Shown here: in pieces, positions 34,995-42,294 of the stretch
How positions within the stretch are numbered: the first letter of the stretch is position 1
Layout of the letters: each line of letters begins with the position of its first letter
Assembly: GCA_020053305.1 (NCBI GenBank)
Contig: JAGVNJ010000020.1
Location: 1 to 42,294 of the forward strand
Direction of reading: 5' to 3'
Source: Candidatus Edwardsiibacteriota bacterium
GTDB lineage: Bacteria > Edwardsbacteria > AC1 > EtOH8
Length of the DNA: 42,294 nt
Translations under genes and position numbers: made by a program
The notes under the pieces: generated by a model
What the model was told of the DNA's origin: nothing
Database searches by the model: none
Seen by the model: the letters and a program-made list of their open reading frames with translations, nothing else

Positions 34995-36611
34995 ATGAAA
35001 AAGGCGGCGCTGGTTGTTGGTCTGTGTCTTTTATTGACTGGCTTAGCCATGGGCGGTACACAAAAAACCACTATCTCGGTGATGGACCTCAATACCTCCT
35101 CGGGACTTTCGCAGAAGGAGCTGTCCCTGCTGACCGACAAGCTGCTGAACAGTCTGGTGGAATACCGGGTTTATGATGTGGTGGAAAGATCAAAAAGAGA
35201 TGAAATCCTCAAAGAACAGGGATTCCAGATGACCGGGGCCTGCAGCGAAGCCTCCTGCCTGGTTGAGGTCGGGCAGTTGTTGGGGGCCCAGAAGATGATC
35301 GGCGGCACCATCGGAAAATTAGGCGCTATCTATGTGGTCGAATTGCGAATGATTGACATCCAGACCGGCGGTATAGACCTGTCTTTTTCCCGCAATTACG
35401 GAAAGATCGCCGACCTGCTGACCGCCATGAAGGAGGCAGCCGAGATATTCTCCTCCTGGAAGCCGGGGGCCGGCCAATCCGCCAAGCCGGGCGGGCTTTT
35501 TGTGATCACCGAGCCAGATGGGGCCAAGATATTAGTGGACGGCAAGGAACATACCGGCCTGACCCCGAATCTGATATATCCCCTGTCCGAGGGGCTGCAC
35601 CAGATTTCGCTGGTGAAGGAAGGCTACAGCCTGTTCTCCACCAGCCGATTAGTAAGCGTCGGAAAGGTAGACACGGTAAACGCGCCCTTGATGAGTTTGG
35701 CCGGAAAATTAAAGATCAAGACCGACCCGGCCGGGGCCCAGCTTTACCTGAACAAGAAATATCAGGGAATTGTTACGGAACAGGGCATGACCATCGAGGA
35801 TCTGACGGACTCGCTGTATCAGATAAAGGCCGTTAAGTGGGGGTATAAAACTTATAATGCGAAATTGATCCCCAATCCAGGCCGGGAGACAAAGATGGAC
35901 GCCAGAATGCCGCTGCGGCGCTGGAAGATGATCCCTTTTTCAGTGGATTATATAAAAAACCTGTCCGCTACCACCGAGGAAGCTGTCACGCTGGAAATAT
36001 ATCCATCGGCCTCGGCCACTACAGTTACTAATGCTGATTTTGTTGGCAGCGGATTTGGGGGTACAGCTGGGGTTGGTTTTGCATTCAACCGGAACATAAC
36101 CCTGGGGCTATTGTACCAGTTCCGGGTCTATCCGGGGGCAATTGAAAAGGAAAATCACATAGCGGAACCGGGAGACACCACGCAGGTATATGAACAACTG
36201 CATATTAATTTTCTTTCCCATTCGCCGATCCTAACGTTGGCGGTCGCGGTGCCCTGGGGTCGGTTGGAGCCTTACGGCGAGTTCAGGTATGGCGGAATTT
36301 CGGCCAAATCCGAAGTGGAGTACAGGCGTGATAATTTATTGGGCACTGTTACTCAAAATTGGACGATCGTAAGTTCAGACACAGTAAAAACGGATACAAA
36401 AATAGACTACAAAACTCTGCAGGCCGGCGGAGGTATTTTGTGCTGGCTGCGGCCGGATCGGGAGGCCCTTAGGGTTTATTGGATGTACAGCAGAGACAGT
36501 TTCACTGATTTTTCGCTGCCGGAGGATTCATCCTTTCCCTGGGTGGTGGGAGACGCTGACCTGTCTTCTTCTGGCCTTATGTTCGGCTGGGGTTTAACGG
36601 TTCATTTTTAA
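34995..36611 (+). CDS. CsgG-like/PEGA-domain envelope protein with predicted outer-membrane barrel
   Basis: A 538-residue exported protein. Signal peptide MKKAALVVGLCLLLTGLAMGG. Residues about 25-155 resemble the CsgG/LpoB-type fold (ISVMDLNTSSGLSQKELSLL, YDVVERSKRDEILKEQGFQ, LGAQKMIGGTIGKLG). Two PEGA domains follow at about 168-235 (VITEPDGAKILVDGK) and 238-305 (KIKTDPAGAQLYLNKK). From about 310 to the end, alternating strands (GVGFAFNRNITLGLLYQFRV, and a terminal GLMFGWGLTVHF ending in Phe) look like an outer-membrane beta-barrel. AAAGGAG before ATG 34995 fixes the start. Likely an outer-membrane protein with a periplasmic wall-facing part; cargo and role unknown. The 36300-36420 stretch is A/T-richer. 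Confidence 0.8.
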   Translation: MKKAALVVGLCLLLTGLAMGGTQKTTISVMDLNTSSGLSQKELSLLTDKLLNSLVEYRVYDVVERSKRDEILKEQGFQMTGACSEASCLVEVGQLLGAQKMIGGTIGKLGAIYVVELRMIDIQTGGIDLSFSRNYGKIADLLTAMKEAAEIFSSWKPGAGQSAKPGGLFVITEPDGAKILVDGKEHTGLTPNLIYPLSEGLHQISLVKEGYSLFSTSRLVSVGKVDTVNAPLMSLAGKLKIKTDPAGAQLYLNKKYQGIVTEQGMTIEDLTDSLYQIKAVKWGYKTYNAKLIPNPGRETKMDARMPLRRWKMIPFSVDYIKNLSATTEEAVTLEIYPSASATTVTNADFVGSGFGGTAGVGFAFNRNITLGLLYQFRVYPGAIEKENHIAEPGDTTQVYEQLHINFLSHSPILTLAVAVPWGRLEPYGEFRYGGISAKSEVEYRRDNLLGTVTQNWTIVSSDTVKTDTKIDYKTLQAGGGILCWLRPDREALRVYWMYSRDSFTDFSLPEDSSFPWVVGDADLSSSGLMFGWGLTVHF

Positions 36612-36634
36612 TACATCGTAAACCGGATAACAGA

Positions 36635-36665
36635 AAAGCCCCGATGATGAACTCATCGGGGCTTT
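36635..36665. terminator. Bidirectional terminator
   Basis: A perfect 13 bp stem, aaagccccgatga (36635-36647) with tcatcggggcttt (36653-36665), has a 5-base loop and A/T on both flanks. It lies between two convergent genes and can serve both. Confidence 0.85.
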
Positions 36666-36682
36666 GATAATATGGCGGAATA

Positions 36683-37324
36683 TTACTCCGCAACAGCCAG
36701 TCTTTGTCCGGAGTTTAGCAGATTTCTGGAAAGCCATCTGAATACGGCGGCCAGGCCGTTGAATATATGAAGCGAAAGAAGGCCGATGCCCAGGCCGATG
36801 GCCGTCAAACTAAGGGCTTGGGGCATGGTGCTGATGGCCCCCCAAGGCAGTTCGTAATCCACGAATCTGTAGATGAATGGGGCAACTATCAGCACCCCGG
36901 AAACGGCGGTCAGAGTGATGGTAACGATAAAGGAGATAAGGCCTAAGGGGGTTTTAAGCAACAGGTAGACCAGCCCTTTCCAGGTGTATTTGCTGGATAG
37001 CCGGGAGGTGATCCAATTCCGGAAACCGCTGGCCTCGGACCATCTGGCCGGGCTGTCATGTTCGACCTTCTCTTTCAACAACCATCGGGCCTGAAGACCC
37101 TCAAATCTGGCAAACAATCTCCACGAGAACATGGTCAGTAACAGGAAGGGCAGGCCGATGAAGAAATAAAGCAGGCCCAGGCCGATGGAGAATCCGATGA
37201 TCAGATATACAAAATAGAAGATTCCCAGGGGAAAGGCCAGCAAAAGGTACAGGATATTCAGATACGAACCGGGCTTTAGGAACACCCCTAATACGTTTTT
37301 CAGGCCTGTCAATAGGTCTTTCAT
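36683..37324 (-). CDS. Membrane protein resembling the putative sensor domain of histidine kinases
   Basis: A 213-residue inner-membrane protein. About four hydrophobic segments are visible in two pairs: near 20-65 (LNILYLLLAFPLGIFYFVYL, then LGLLYFFIGLPFLLL) and near 120-195 (YLLLKTPLGLISFIVT, then a last helix LSLTAIGLGIGLLSLHIF). The L..FPLGI.YF pattern and the paired layout resemble the putative sensor domain at the N-terminus of some two-component kinases, but here there is no kinase domain and the protein ends soon after the last helix. AAGGAG precedes the ATG on the minus strand. Function is unknown; membrane sensing is only inference. Confidence 0.75.
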   Translation of the reverse strand: MKDLLTGLKNVLGVFLKPGSYLNILYLLLAFPLGIFYFVYLIIGFSIGLGLLYFFIGLPFLLLTMFSWRLFARFEGLQARWLLKEKVEHDSPARWSEASGFRNWITSRLSSKYTWKGLVYLLLKTPLGLISFIVTITLTAVSGVLIVAPFIYRFVDYELPWGAISTMPQALSLTAIGLGIGLLSLHIFNGLAAVFRWLSRNLLNSGQRLAVAE

Positions 37325-37475
37325 GATCGTCTCCTTTTCCGTTGATATTCACCCTAAACTACGGATCATCGGTGGGAAAGTTACATATTATTTCAAACCA
37401 ATAGAAGAGATATCTCAATATGCTAACTACCGTATTGTTTTAAGTTTTGGCTTCTATAAACCGAAGCCTTATCTC

Positions 37476-37504
37476 TTGACAAAAGGCCTTAAAATTTGTA
37501 TACT
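37476..37504 (+). promoter_or_regulatory. Near-consensus sigma70 promoter
   Basis: TTGACA (37476-37481), exactly 17 bases, then TATACT (37499-37504). The predicted start near 37511 is 17 bases before ATG 37528, giving a very short leader that still includes AAAGGA. Confidence 0.85.
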
Positions 37505-37527
37505 TACCAATCTAATTAAAGGATATT

Positions 37528-37821
37528 ATGGCAAAGAAAACAGACAGAAGGCCGGTCGCCAGACAGGAGGGAGCCAGGAAGGAACCCGCCCAAGAGACCC
37601 CCATCGGCTTTACCAGGATAAATTATATTTTGTTCGCCGCCGCCGCCGGGCTGATACTGTTGGGTTTCCTGTTCCTGTCCAGTCCTGTTTTTGGCGGTGG
37701 TTTCCCATTCGTCCATCCCTTTAAGGGCGGGGTCAACGGATGGCTTACCATGAACGCGGCCCCGGTGCTGCTGGTGCTGGGATACTGCGTGGTGATCCCG
37801 ATCGCGATCATAAAGAAATAA
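37528..37821 (+). CDS. Small two-helix membrane protein, DUF3098-like
   Basis: A 97-residue protein with a basic, disordered N-terminus (MAKKTDRRPVARQEG). Two transmembrane helices follow, near residues 31-52 (NYILFAAAAGLILLGFLFL) and 74-94 (APVLLVLGYCVVIPIAIIKK), joined by a Gly/Phe-rich loop. The NY-x-L...GF-x-L pattern is like DUF3098 proteins of Bacteroidetes; that match is from memory. AAAGGA upstream and a near-consensus promoter argue that it is a real, well-expressed gene. Function is unknown. Confidence 0.8.
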   Translation: MAKKTDRRPVARQEGARKEPAQETPIGFTRINYILFAAAAGLILLGFLFLSSPVFGGGFPFVHPFKGGVNGWLTMNAAPVLLVLGYCVVIPIAIIKK

Positions 37822-37841
37822 TTCTATAATAAAAATTTAGG

Positions 37842-37891
37842 ACCACGGTCTAGCGGATGCAGTAAAAATCTGCAAAGGCTCCTACCGTGGT
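37842..37891 (+). promoter_or_regulatory. Elongated hairpin just upstream of pdxJ
   Basis: accacggt (37842-37849) pairs with accgtggt (37884-37891); inside, agc/gct and tgcag/ctgca add further stems. It sits 20 bases after the small membrane-protein gene and ends 12 bases before the pdxJ ATG. It could be a weak terminator (only three T follow), a leader that affects pdxJ ribosome access, or a palindromic repeat. Confidence 0.45.
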
Positions 37892-37903
37892 TTATTGTTG
37901 GGT

Positions 37904-38623
37904 ATGGAAAGAATCAGACTGGGCGTAAATATTGACCACGTGGCTACCCTGAGGCAGGCTAGAAAGGCCCTTCAGCCGGATCCGGTCTGGGCCGCGGCCG
38001 CGGCTACCCTGGCCGGGGCCGACGGCATCACGGTGCATCTGCGCTCCGATCGCCGGCATATCCAGGATCGGGACGTTCAATTGCTTCGCCAGACCGTCAA
38101 CACCCATCTCAACGTGGAACTGGCGGCCGATGACGAAATGGTCGGCTTGATGATCGATATCGTACCGGATGCGGTGTGCCTGGTGCCGGAGAATCCCAAT
38201 GAAATAACCACCGAGGGCGGGCTGGATCTGCAAAAGGCCGGGGATCGGGTGGCTAGGGCGGCCACACAGCTGAAGGCGGCCGGGATATCGGTGACCTGCT
38301 TCATCGAGCCGGATGACAAACAGGTCAAACTGGCCCGAAAACTGGGGGCCGATTCCATAGAGATCAACACCAACGCTTTTTCCCTGGCCCGGGGGGATCG
38401 GATAAAAAAGGAGACCGCCCGGGTGGCCCAGGCCGCCAAGCTGGCCCAAAAACTGGGCCTGGATGTGCACGCCGGGCACGGGCTTGATTATTTCAACCTG
38501 CTTCCCATGATCGGGATCCCCCAGATAACCGAGCTGAACATCGGGCATGCCATCATCGCCCGGGCGGTGCTGGTGGGCCTGGATAAGGCGGTTCGTGACA
38601 TGAAAGCACTTTTGGAAAGGTAG
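37904..38623 (+). CDS. pdxJ: Pyridoxine 5'-phosphate synthase
   Basis: A 239-residue cytoplasmic TIM-barrel enzyme that condenses 1-deoxyxylulose 5-phosphate with 3-amino-2-oxopropyl phosphate to form pyridoxine 5'-phosphate in the DXP-dependent vitamin B6 pathway. Signatures: RLGVNIDHVATLRQAR, GADGITVHLRSDRRHIQD, SVTCFIEPD and GHGLDYFNL, all expected for PdxJ. ATG 37904 gives the usual N-terminus; in-frame TTG codons at 37895 and 37898 are less likely. There is no good Shine-Dalgarno site, and a hairpin ends 12 bases upstream. The ddl gene follows after 2 bases, so the two are probably co-transcribed. No other B6 gene is in the window. Confidence 0.95.
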   Translation: MERIRLGVNIDHVATLRQARKALQPDPVWAAAAATLAGADGITVHLRSDRRHIQDRDVQLLRQTVNTHLNVELAADDEMVGLMIDIVPDAVCLVPENPNEITTEGGLDLQKAGDRVARAATQLKAAGISVTCFIEPDDKQVKLARKLGADSIEINTNAFSLARGDRIKKETARVAQAAKLAQKLGLDVHAGHGLDYFNLLPMIGIPQITELNIGHAIIARAVLVGLDKAVRDMKALLER

Positions 38624-38625
38624 CC

Positions 38626-39582
38626 ATGCCGGTTGGCAGCATCAAGAAAAAATTCGCCGATAAAAAGATCGGGGTCCTAATGGGGGGGCGTTCCGGGGAG
38701 CGGGAAATATCTCTGCGCTCCGGCAGGAACGTTCTGGCCGCCCTGAAAAGGCAGGGATTCAAAGCGGTGGGCATCGATGTGGGAACCGATGTGGCCAAAA
38801 AGTTGACGGCCCAAAAGATAGAGGTGGCCTTCATCATTCTGCACGGCAAATACGGGGAGGATGGCACCATTCAGGGGCTTCTGGAGATGATGGACATTCC
38901 CTATACCGGGTCGGGGGTGCTGGCTTCGGCCCTGGCCATGCACAAGGGCTACAGCAAAAAAATATTCAAGGAGCAGGGGATCCCCACCCCGGATTATTTA
39001 TGGATTGCCCGGGGCGACGATCCGGCCAAAACCGCCCAGCAGGCCCAGGACGATCTGGGACTGCCGCTGATCATCAAGCCGCTGGAGGAGGGCTCTTCCA
39101 TCGGGGTGTCCGTCGTCAAAAACCACCGGGATGCCGTATCGGGTTTCAAGAAACTGCACCGCAAATACGGCGGGCTGATCGCCGAGCGGCTCATAACCGG
39201 CATGAACATCACCACCGGTATTCTGGGCAACGGGCGCAAGGCCAAAGCCCTGCCGATCCTGGAGCTGGTGCCCAAAAACGAATTTTACGATTTCCAGGCC
39301 AAATATACCAAGGGGATGACCGAGTTCATCATCCCGGCCCGCCTGCCGGGCAGCCTGTACCGCCGGGCCCAGGAGACGGCCCTGGCCGCCCATCACGCTT
39401 TGGGCTGCCACGGCTGGTCGCGGGTGGATGCCATAGTGGACCGGGCCGGCACCCCGTACATCCTGGAGGTCAACACCCTGCCGGGGATGACCGACCTGTC
39501 CGATCTGCCGGCCGAGGCCCAGGTGGCCGGGATGGGCTACGATGAGGTGGTGCTGACCATACTGGACAGCGCAAAAATCTGA
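38626..39582 (+). CDS. ddl: D-alanine--D-alanine ligase
   Basis: A 318-residue ATP-grasp ligase that makes D-Ala-D-Ala for peptidoglycan in the cytoplasm. Seen: N-terminal VLMGGRSGEREISLRSG, HGKYGEDGTIQGLLE, the ATP-grasp lysine region LPLIIKPLEEGSSIGVS, and the metal-binding end ILEVNTLPGMTDLS. Length and motif order are normal for Ddl. The serine-containing EEGSSIGV loop and the SDLPAEA end match the usual D-Ala-D-Ala rather than D-Ala-D-Lac type, as far as can be judged by eye. GGAAAGG at the end of pdxJ serves as the ribosome site for ATG 38626. Confidence 0.96.
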   Translation: MPVGSIKKKFADKKIGVLMGGRSGEREISLRSGRNVLAALKRQGFKAVGIDVGTDVAKKLTAQKIEVAFIILHGKYGEDGTIQGLLEMMDIPYTGSGVLASALAMHKGYSKKIFKEQGIPTPDYLWIARGDDPAKTAQQAQDDLGLPLIIKPLEEGSSIGVSVVKNHRDAVSGFKKLHRKYGGLIAERLITGMNITTGILGNGRKAKALPILELVPKNEFYDFQAKYTKGMTEFIIPARLPGSLYRRAQETALAAHHALGCHGWSRVDAIVDRAGTPYILEVNTLPGMTDLSDLPAEAQVAGMGYDEVVLTILDSAKI

Positions 39583-39612
39583 ACTATATACACCAAGCCC
39601 CTGAGAGACAAA

Positions 39613-39703
39613 CCACTGAAACACGGAACTACTGAAAATATCCCAAAAACCTTAAAACCTATCTTGTCCATAAATATTATTCCGAAAATCCAGTGTTTCC
39701 GTG
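39613..39703. repeat. CACGGAA-type intergenic inverted repeat
   Basis: cacggaactactg (39622-39634) is imperfectly complementary to cagtgtttccgtg (39691-39703), around an AT-rich centre. A CCACTG lead-in precedes the left arm. It lies between ddl and rpmF and is similar in build to the elements at 5479 and 30875. Confidence 0.5.
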
Positions 39704-39777
39704 GGTAAAAACATTTTAATAAAAATCCCATACCGTAATAAACAACAATCACATAAAGACATTAGGAGGAAACCAAC

Positions 39778-39960
39778 ATGCCAGTCCCCAAGAGGAAACA
39801 TTCCAATTCGCGCACCGGGAAACGCCGGGCCAACTGGAAGCTGACCGCCCCCAACCTGGTGAAGTGTTCCCACTGCCACCAGTCCCGCATGCCGCACCGG
39901 GCCTGCCCCTATTGCGGATACTACGGCGGCCGGGAGATCGTCAGCATCAAAGAAGTTTAA
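39778..39960 (+). CDS. rpmF: 50S ribosomal protein L32
   Basis: A 60-residue ribosomal protein of the large subunit. The N-terminus MPVPKRKHSNSRTGKRRANW is typical of L32. Two CxxC pairs (CSHC and CPYC) form the zinc-ribbon variant. AGGAGG upstream of ATG 39778 is one of the strongest ribosome sites in the window, in keeping with a highly expressed gene. The order rpmF-plsX-fabH is conserved in many bacteria. The DUF177 (yceD) gene often found before rpmF is absent here; ddl and a repeat lie upstream. Confidence 0.97.
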   Translation: MPVPKRKHSNSRTGKRRANWKLTAPNLVKCSHCHQSRMPHRACPYCGYYGGREIVSIKEV

Positions 39961-39980
39961 TCATTTATTGAAATAATAAG

Positions 39981-41171
39981 ATGGTACCCAAGGCTAAAAA
40001 TCCCGGGGCCAGGCCGGCGGATGCCGGGCATTCCGTCGACAAACGGAGCCGCAGCAAAAAGGCCAAGGAGATAACCACCGGCGGCAAGCTGGGATTGGAG
40101 AACCTGTCGGATGGAGGCCATGCCGGGCCGATCCGGATAGTGGTGGACGCCATGGGCGGCGACAACGGAGTGGTGCCCAACATCCTGGGGGCCATCGAGG
40201 CCGCCAGGATAGGCCGGGGCAAGTTTCAAGTGCTGCTGGTGGGCGATATTGTGGCCATTAAGACCGAGCTGGCGGCCGGCGTGGGGGAGAAGGAATACCA
40301 AGAGGAGGACCTGGAGAAATACGGGGTGAAGCTGGTGCATGCCTCCCAGAGGATAGAGATGCACGAAACCCCCACCGAGGCCCTGCGCAACAAGCGCGAT
40401 TCCTCCATCTCGGTCGGCCTGCGCCTGCAGAAGAAGGGGGAAGCCGAGGGCTTCATCTCGGCCGGCAACACCGGGGCGGTGATGGGCGCCTCGCTTTTCG
40501 AGCTGGGGCGGATCGAGGGGGTCTCCCGCCCGGCCATCGCCACTTTCATGCCCACCGAGCTGGGCGGCTGCATCGTGGTGGATGCCGGGGCCAACCCCGA
40601 CTGCAAGCCCCACTATCTGCTGCAGTTTGGCATGATGGGGGCCTCCTTCGCTCACTACGTCTTCGAAAAGCCCAACCCCAAGGTGGGCCTGCTTTCGGTG
40701 GGCGAGGAGGCGTCCAAGGGCGATGAGCTGACCCTGAAATCCCACCTGCTGCTGTCGGAGAGCGGTTTGAACTTCATCGGCAACATCGAGGGCAAGGACA
40801 TCCTCAAGGGCACCGCCGACGTGGTGGTCTGCGACGGGTTCGTGGGCAACGTCATCCTTAAATTCGCCGAAAGCGTGGTCCGGATGTTCTACGGTTCCAT
40901 CAAGCGCTACGTATACACCAATATCTTCGGCAAGATCGGGGCCCTGCTGTTAAAGCCCGCCCTGAAGAAATTCGCCAAGGATCTGGATTACGAGGAATAC
41001 GGAGGGGCCCCTTTACTGGGGGTCAACGGGGTGTGCATCATCTGCCACGGACGTTCTACAGCCAAGGCCATCAAGAACGCCGTTCTGGTGGCCCACCGCT
41101 GCGTCTCTCACCGGGTGAACGACCATATCAAGGAACAGCTGTCCAACAATGCGAAGGAAAGCAAGAAATGA
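39981..41171 (+). CDS. plsX: Phosphate acyltransferase PlsX
   Basis: A 396-residue enzyme that converts acyl-ACP to acyl-phosphate, feeding PlsY in membrane phospholipid synthesis. The family signature IRIVVDAMGGDNG appears near residues 51-63 instead of the usual first few residues; AGNTGAVMGAS and VVVDAGANPDCKP follow as expected. The first 50 residues are rich in Lys, Arg and Gly and look disordered. Either this is a genuine extension or translation starts later at a non-ATG codon (TTG near 40097 is a candidate). No clear Shine-Dalgarno site precedes ATG 39981. The last four bases overlap fabH (ATGA), implying coupled translation. Confidence 0.94.
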   Translation: MVPKAKNPGARPADAGHSVDKRSRSKKAKEITTGGKLGLENLSDGGHAGPIRIVVDAMGGDNGVVPNILGAIEAARIGRGKFQVLLVGDIVAIKTELAAGVGEKEYQEEDLEKYGVKLVHASQRIEMHETPTEALRNKRDSSISVGLRLQKKGEAEGFISAGNTGAVMGASLFELGRIEGVSRPAIATFMPTELGGCIVVDAGANPDCKPHYLLQFGMMGASFAHYVFEKPNPKVGLLSVGEEASKGDELTLKSHLLLSESGLNFIGNIEGKDILKGTADVVVCDGFVGNVILKFAESVVRMFYGSIKRYVYTNIFGKIGALLLKPALKKFAKDLDYEEYGGAPLLGVNGVCIICHGRSTAKAIKNAVLVAHRCVSHRVNDHIKEQLSNNAKESKK

Positions 41172-42148
41172 AACATGTGGCCATACTGGGGACCGGGCAT
41201 TTCGTTCCCGAGAAGATAATGACCAACGCCGATCTGGAGAAGATCGTCGAAACCACCGATGAATGGATAACCCAGCGCAGCGGCATCAAGGAGCGGCATG
41301 TGGCTGACGAGAAGACACCCACCTCCAAATTATGCATCGAGGCGGGCCGCCGGGCGCTGGAATCGGCCGGGATAAAGCCCGAGGAATTGGATTTCATCAT
41401 AATAGGAACCATCACCCCCGACATGATGTTCCCCTCCACCGCCTGCCTGGTCCAGGCGGCCCTAGGGGCCAAGCAGGCCGCGGCCTTCGATCTTTCGGCC
41501 GGCTGCACCGGGTTCATCTACGGGCTGGAGCTGGCCCGCTCCCTGATCATCGCCGACCCCAAAAGAAAGATACTGGTGATCGGGGCCGAGGAACTGACCA
41601 AGATCACCGATTGGACCGACCGGGGCACCTGCGTGCTGTTCGGCGACGGGGCCGGGGCGGCGGTGCTGGGTGCGGTGGATGAAGACCGGGGGATCCTGGG
41701 AACCTACCTGGGAGCCGACGGCAACCTGGGAGATCTTCTTTTCATGCCCGGCGGAGGCTCGCTCAACCCGGCCAGCCACCAAACGGTGGATGAGAAAATG
41801 CACGTGGTAAAGATGGCCGGCAACAAGGTGTTTCCCCATGCCGTCCGCAACATGCTGGAAGCGTCGATGAAGGCCATGGAGAGCGCCGGGGTAACCAAGG
41901 ATCAGCTGAATCTGCTGATACCGCACCAGGCCAACATCCGCATCATCGAGGCCATCGCCGAGCGGCTGGACGCCGGGAACGAGAAGATCTACATCAATAT
42001 CCAGAAATACGGCAACACCTCGGCGGCTTCCATTCCCATTGCCTTGGACGAGGCGGTGCGGGAGGGCCGGATCAAGAAGGGCGACCTGGTGATGCTGGTG
42101 GCCTTCGGGGCAGGGTTCACCTGGGGAGCGGTGCTGATCAGATGGTAA
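41168..42148 (+). CDS. fabH: 3-oxoacyl-ACP synthase III (beta-ketoacyl-ACP synthase III)
   Basis: A 326-residue condensing enzyme that starts fatty acid synthesis by joining acetyl-CoA or a branched acyl-CoA with malonyl-ACP. The catalytic triad is complete: Cys113 (DLSAGCTGF), His253 (IPHQANIR) and Asn283 (YGNTSAAS); spacing matches FabH. The N-terminus HVAILGTGHFVPEKIMTN and the C-terminus GFTWGAVLIRW are typical. ATG 41168 lies inside the plsX stop (ATGA); a longer upstream frame opening at 41033 is only plsX read in another frame. Other fab genes usually follow and may lie beyond the window. Confidence 0.96.
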   Translation: MKHVAILGTGHFVPEKIMTNADLEKIVETTDEWITQRSGIKERHVADEKTPTSKLCIEAGRRALESAGIKPEELDFIIIGTITPDMMFPSTACLVQAALGAKQAAAFDLSAGCTGFIYGLELARSLIIADPKRKILVIGAEELTKITDWTDRGTCVLFGDGAGAAVLGAVDEDRGILGTYLGADGNLGDLLFMPGGGSLNPASHQTVDEKMHVVKMAGNKVFPHAVRNMLEASMKAMESAGVTKDQLNLLIPHQANIRIIEAIAERLDAGNEKIYINIQKYGNTSAASIPIALDEAVREGRIKKGDLVMLVAFGAGFTWGAVLIRW

Positions 42149-42195
42149 GTGAGAAATTGGGATATTGAATTCAGAAGATAGAATATAGAAGTCCG

Positions 42196-42215
42196 GTCAT
42201 TGCGACTTCAATGAC
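42196..42215. other. Small hairpin downstream of fabH
   Basis: gtcattg (42196-42202) pairs with caatgac (42209-42215) around a 6-base loop, without a T tract. The remaining 42149-42294 stretch shows no gene or other recognisable signal. Confidence 0.35.
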
Positions 42216-42294
42216 AAAGTGAAAGTGTTTTTGATCCCAGATAAGTTGGATTCACTGAACGGTATCCCTTGATGTATGGTGTTCTTGATTGGAC

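Noticed and set aside
37842-37891. Possible tRNA gene
   Set aside because: The 8 bp closing stem suggests an acceptor stem, but the element is only 50 bases, with one nested hairpin and no T-loop (TTC) or anticodon arm.
39957-40745. A 262-residue open frame on the minus strand
   Set aside because: It is antisense to plsX, which has the full family signature. The composition (Gly, His, Gln, Leu) is typical of a shadow frame.
41033-41167. Longer N-terminus for FabH
   Set aside because: This part is plsX read in another frame. FabH proteins start at the HVAILGTG segment, and ATG 41168 forms a normal ATGA overlap.

Overview
The window comes from a Gram-negative, free-living-style bacterium with an outer membrane: it carries heptose/LPS-core genes, lipoprotein and outer-membrane-barrel genes, signal peptides, and secreted proteins ending in FlgD-like Ig (type IX-style) sorting tails. 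The mix of a PorU/PorV-like pair with FlgD-type tails fits an uncultured lineage near the Fibrobacteres-Chlorobi-Bacteroidetes assemblage or candidate phyla such as TA06, WOR-3 or Edwardsbacteria. That placement is inference from gene style only; no rRNA or other phylogenetic marker was analysed.

Region 1 (1-23147) is a secretome block. Seven consecutive plus-strand genes (the first only as a C-terminal fragment) end in the same 80-90-residue tail with a PNP-type motif and a G.Y.Y-type final strand. Cargo includes two large multidomain proteins with a glutamine-amidotransferase-like domain, a subtilisin-family protease that also carries such a domain, a 1402-residue Kelch/carboxypeptidase-regulatory-domain protein with an unnamed four-copy repeat, a sialidase-type propeller and a gingipain-family (C25) cysteine peptidase. 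The C25 gene is immediately followed by a PorV-like outer-membrane protein, the same order as porU-porV of Bacteroidetes type IX secretion. Intergenic DNA here contains promoters, strong terminators and several palindromic repeats.

Region 2 (23148-30824) is a tightly packed, mostly overlapping operon: gmhB, three related family 2 glycosyltransferases, a family 4 glycosyltransferase and a heptosyltransferase (LPS/LOS core assembly), then an endonuclease III homologue, a small lipoprotein and dinB (DNA polymerase IV).

Region 3 (30825-37821) holds single transcription units: a ROK-family sugar kinase (minus strand), valS with a clear promoter, a palindrome-rich spacer, a CsgG-like/PEGA/beta-barrel envelope protein, a membrane protein resembling the putative sensor domain (minus strand, sharing a bidirectional terminator), and a small two-helix membrane protein behind a near-consensus promoter.

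Region 4 (37822-42294) is housekeeping: pdxJ (vitamin B6), ddl (peptidoglycan), then rpmF-plsX-fabH, the conserved ribosomal protein L32/fatty-acid initiation cluster, which probably continues beyond the right edge. No tRNA, rRNA, CRISPR array, transposase or phage gene was seen.
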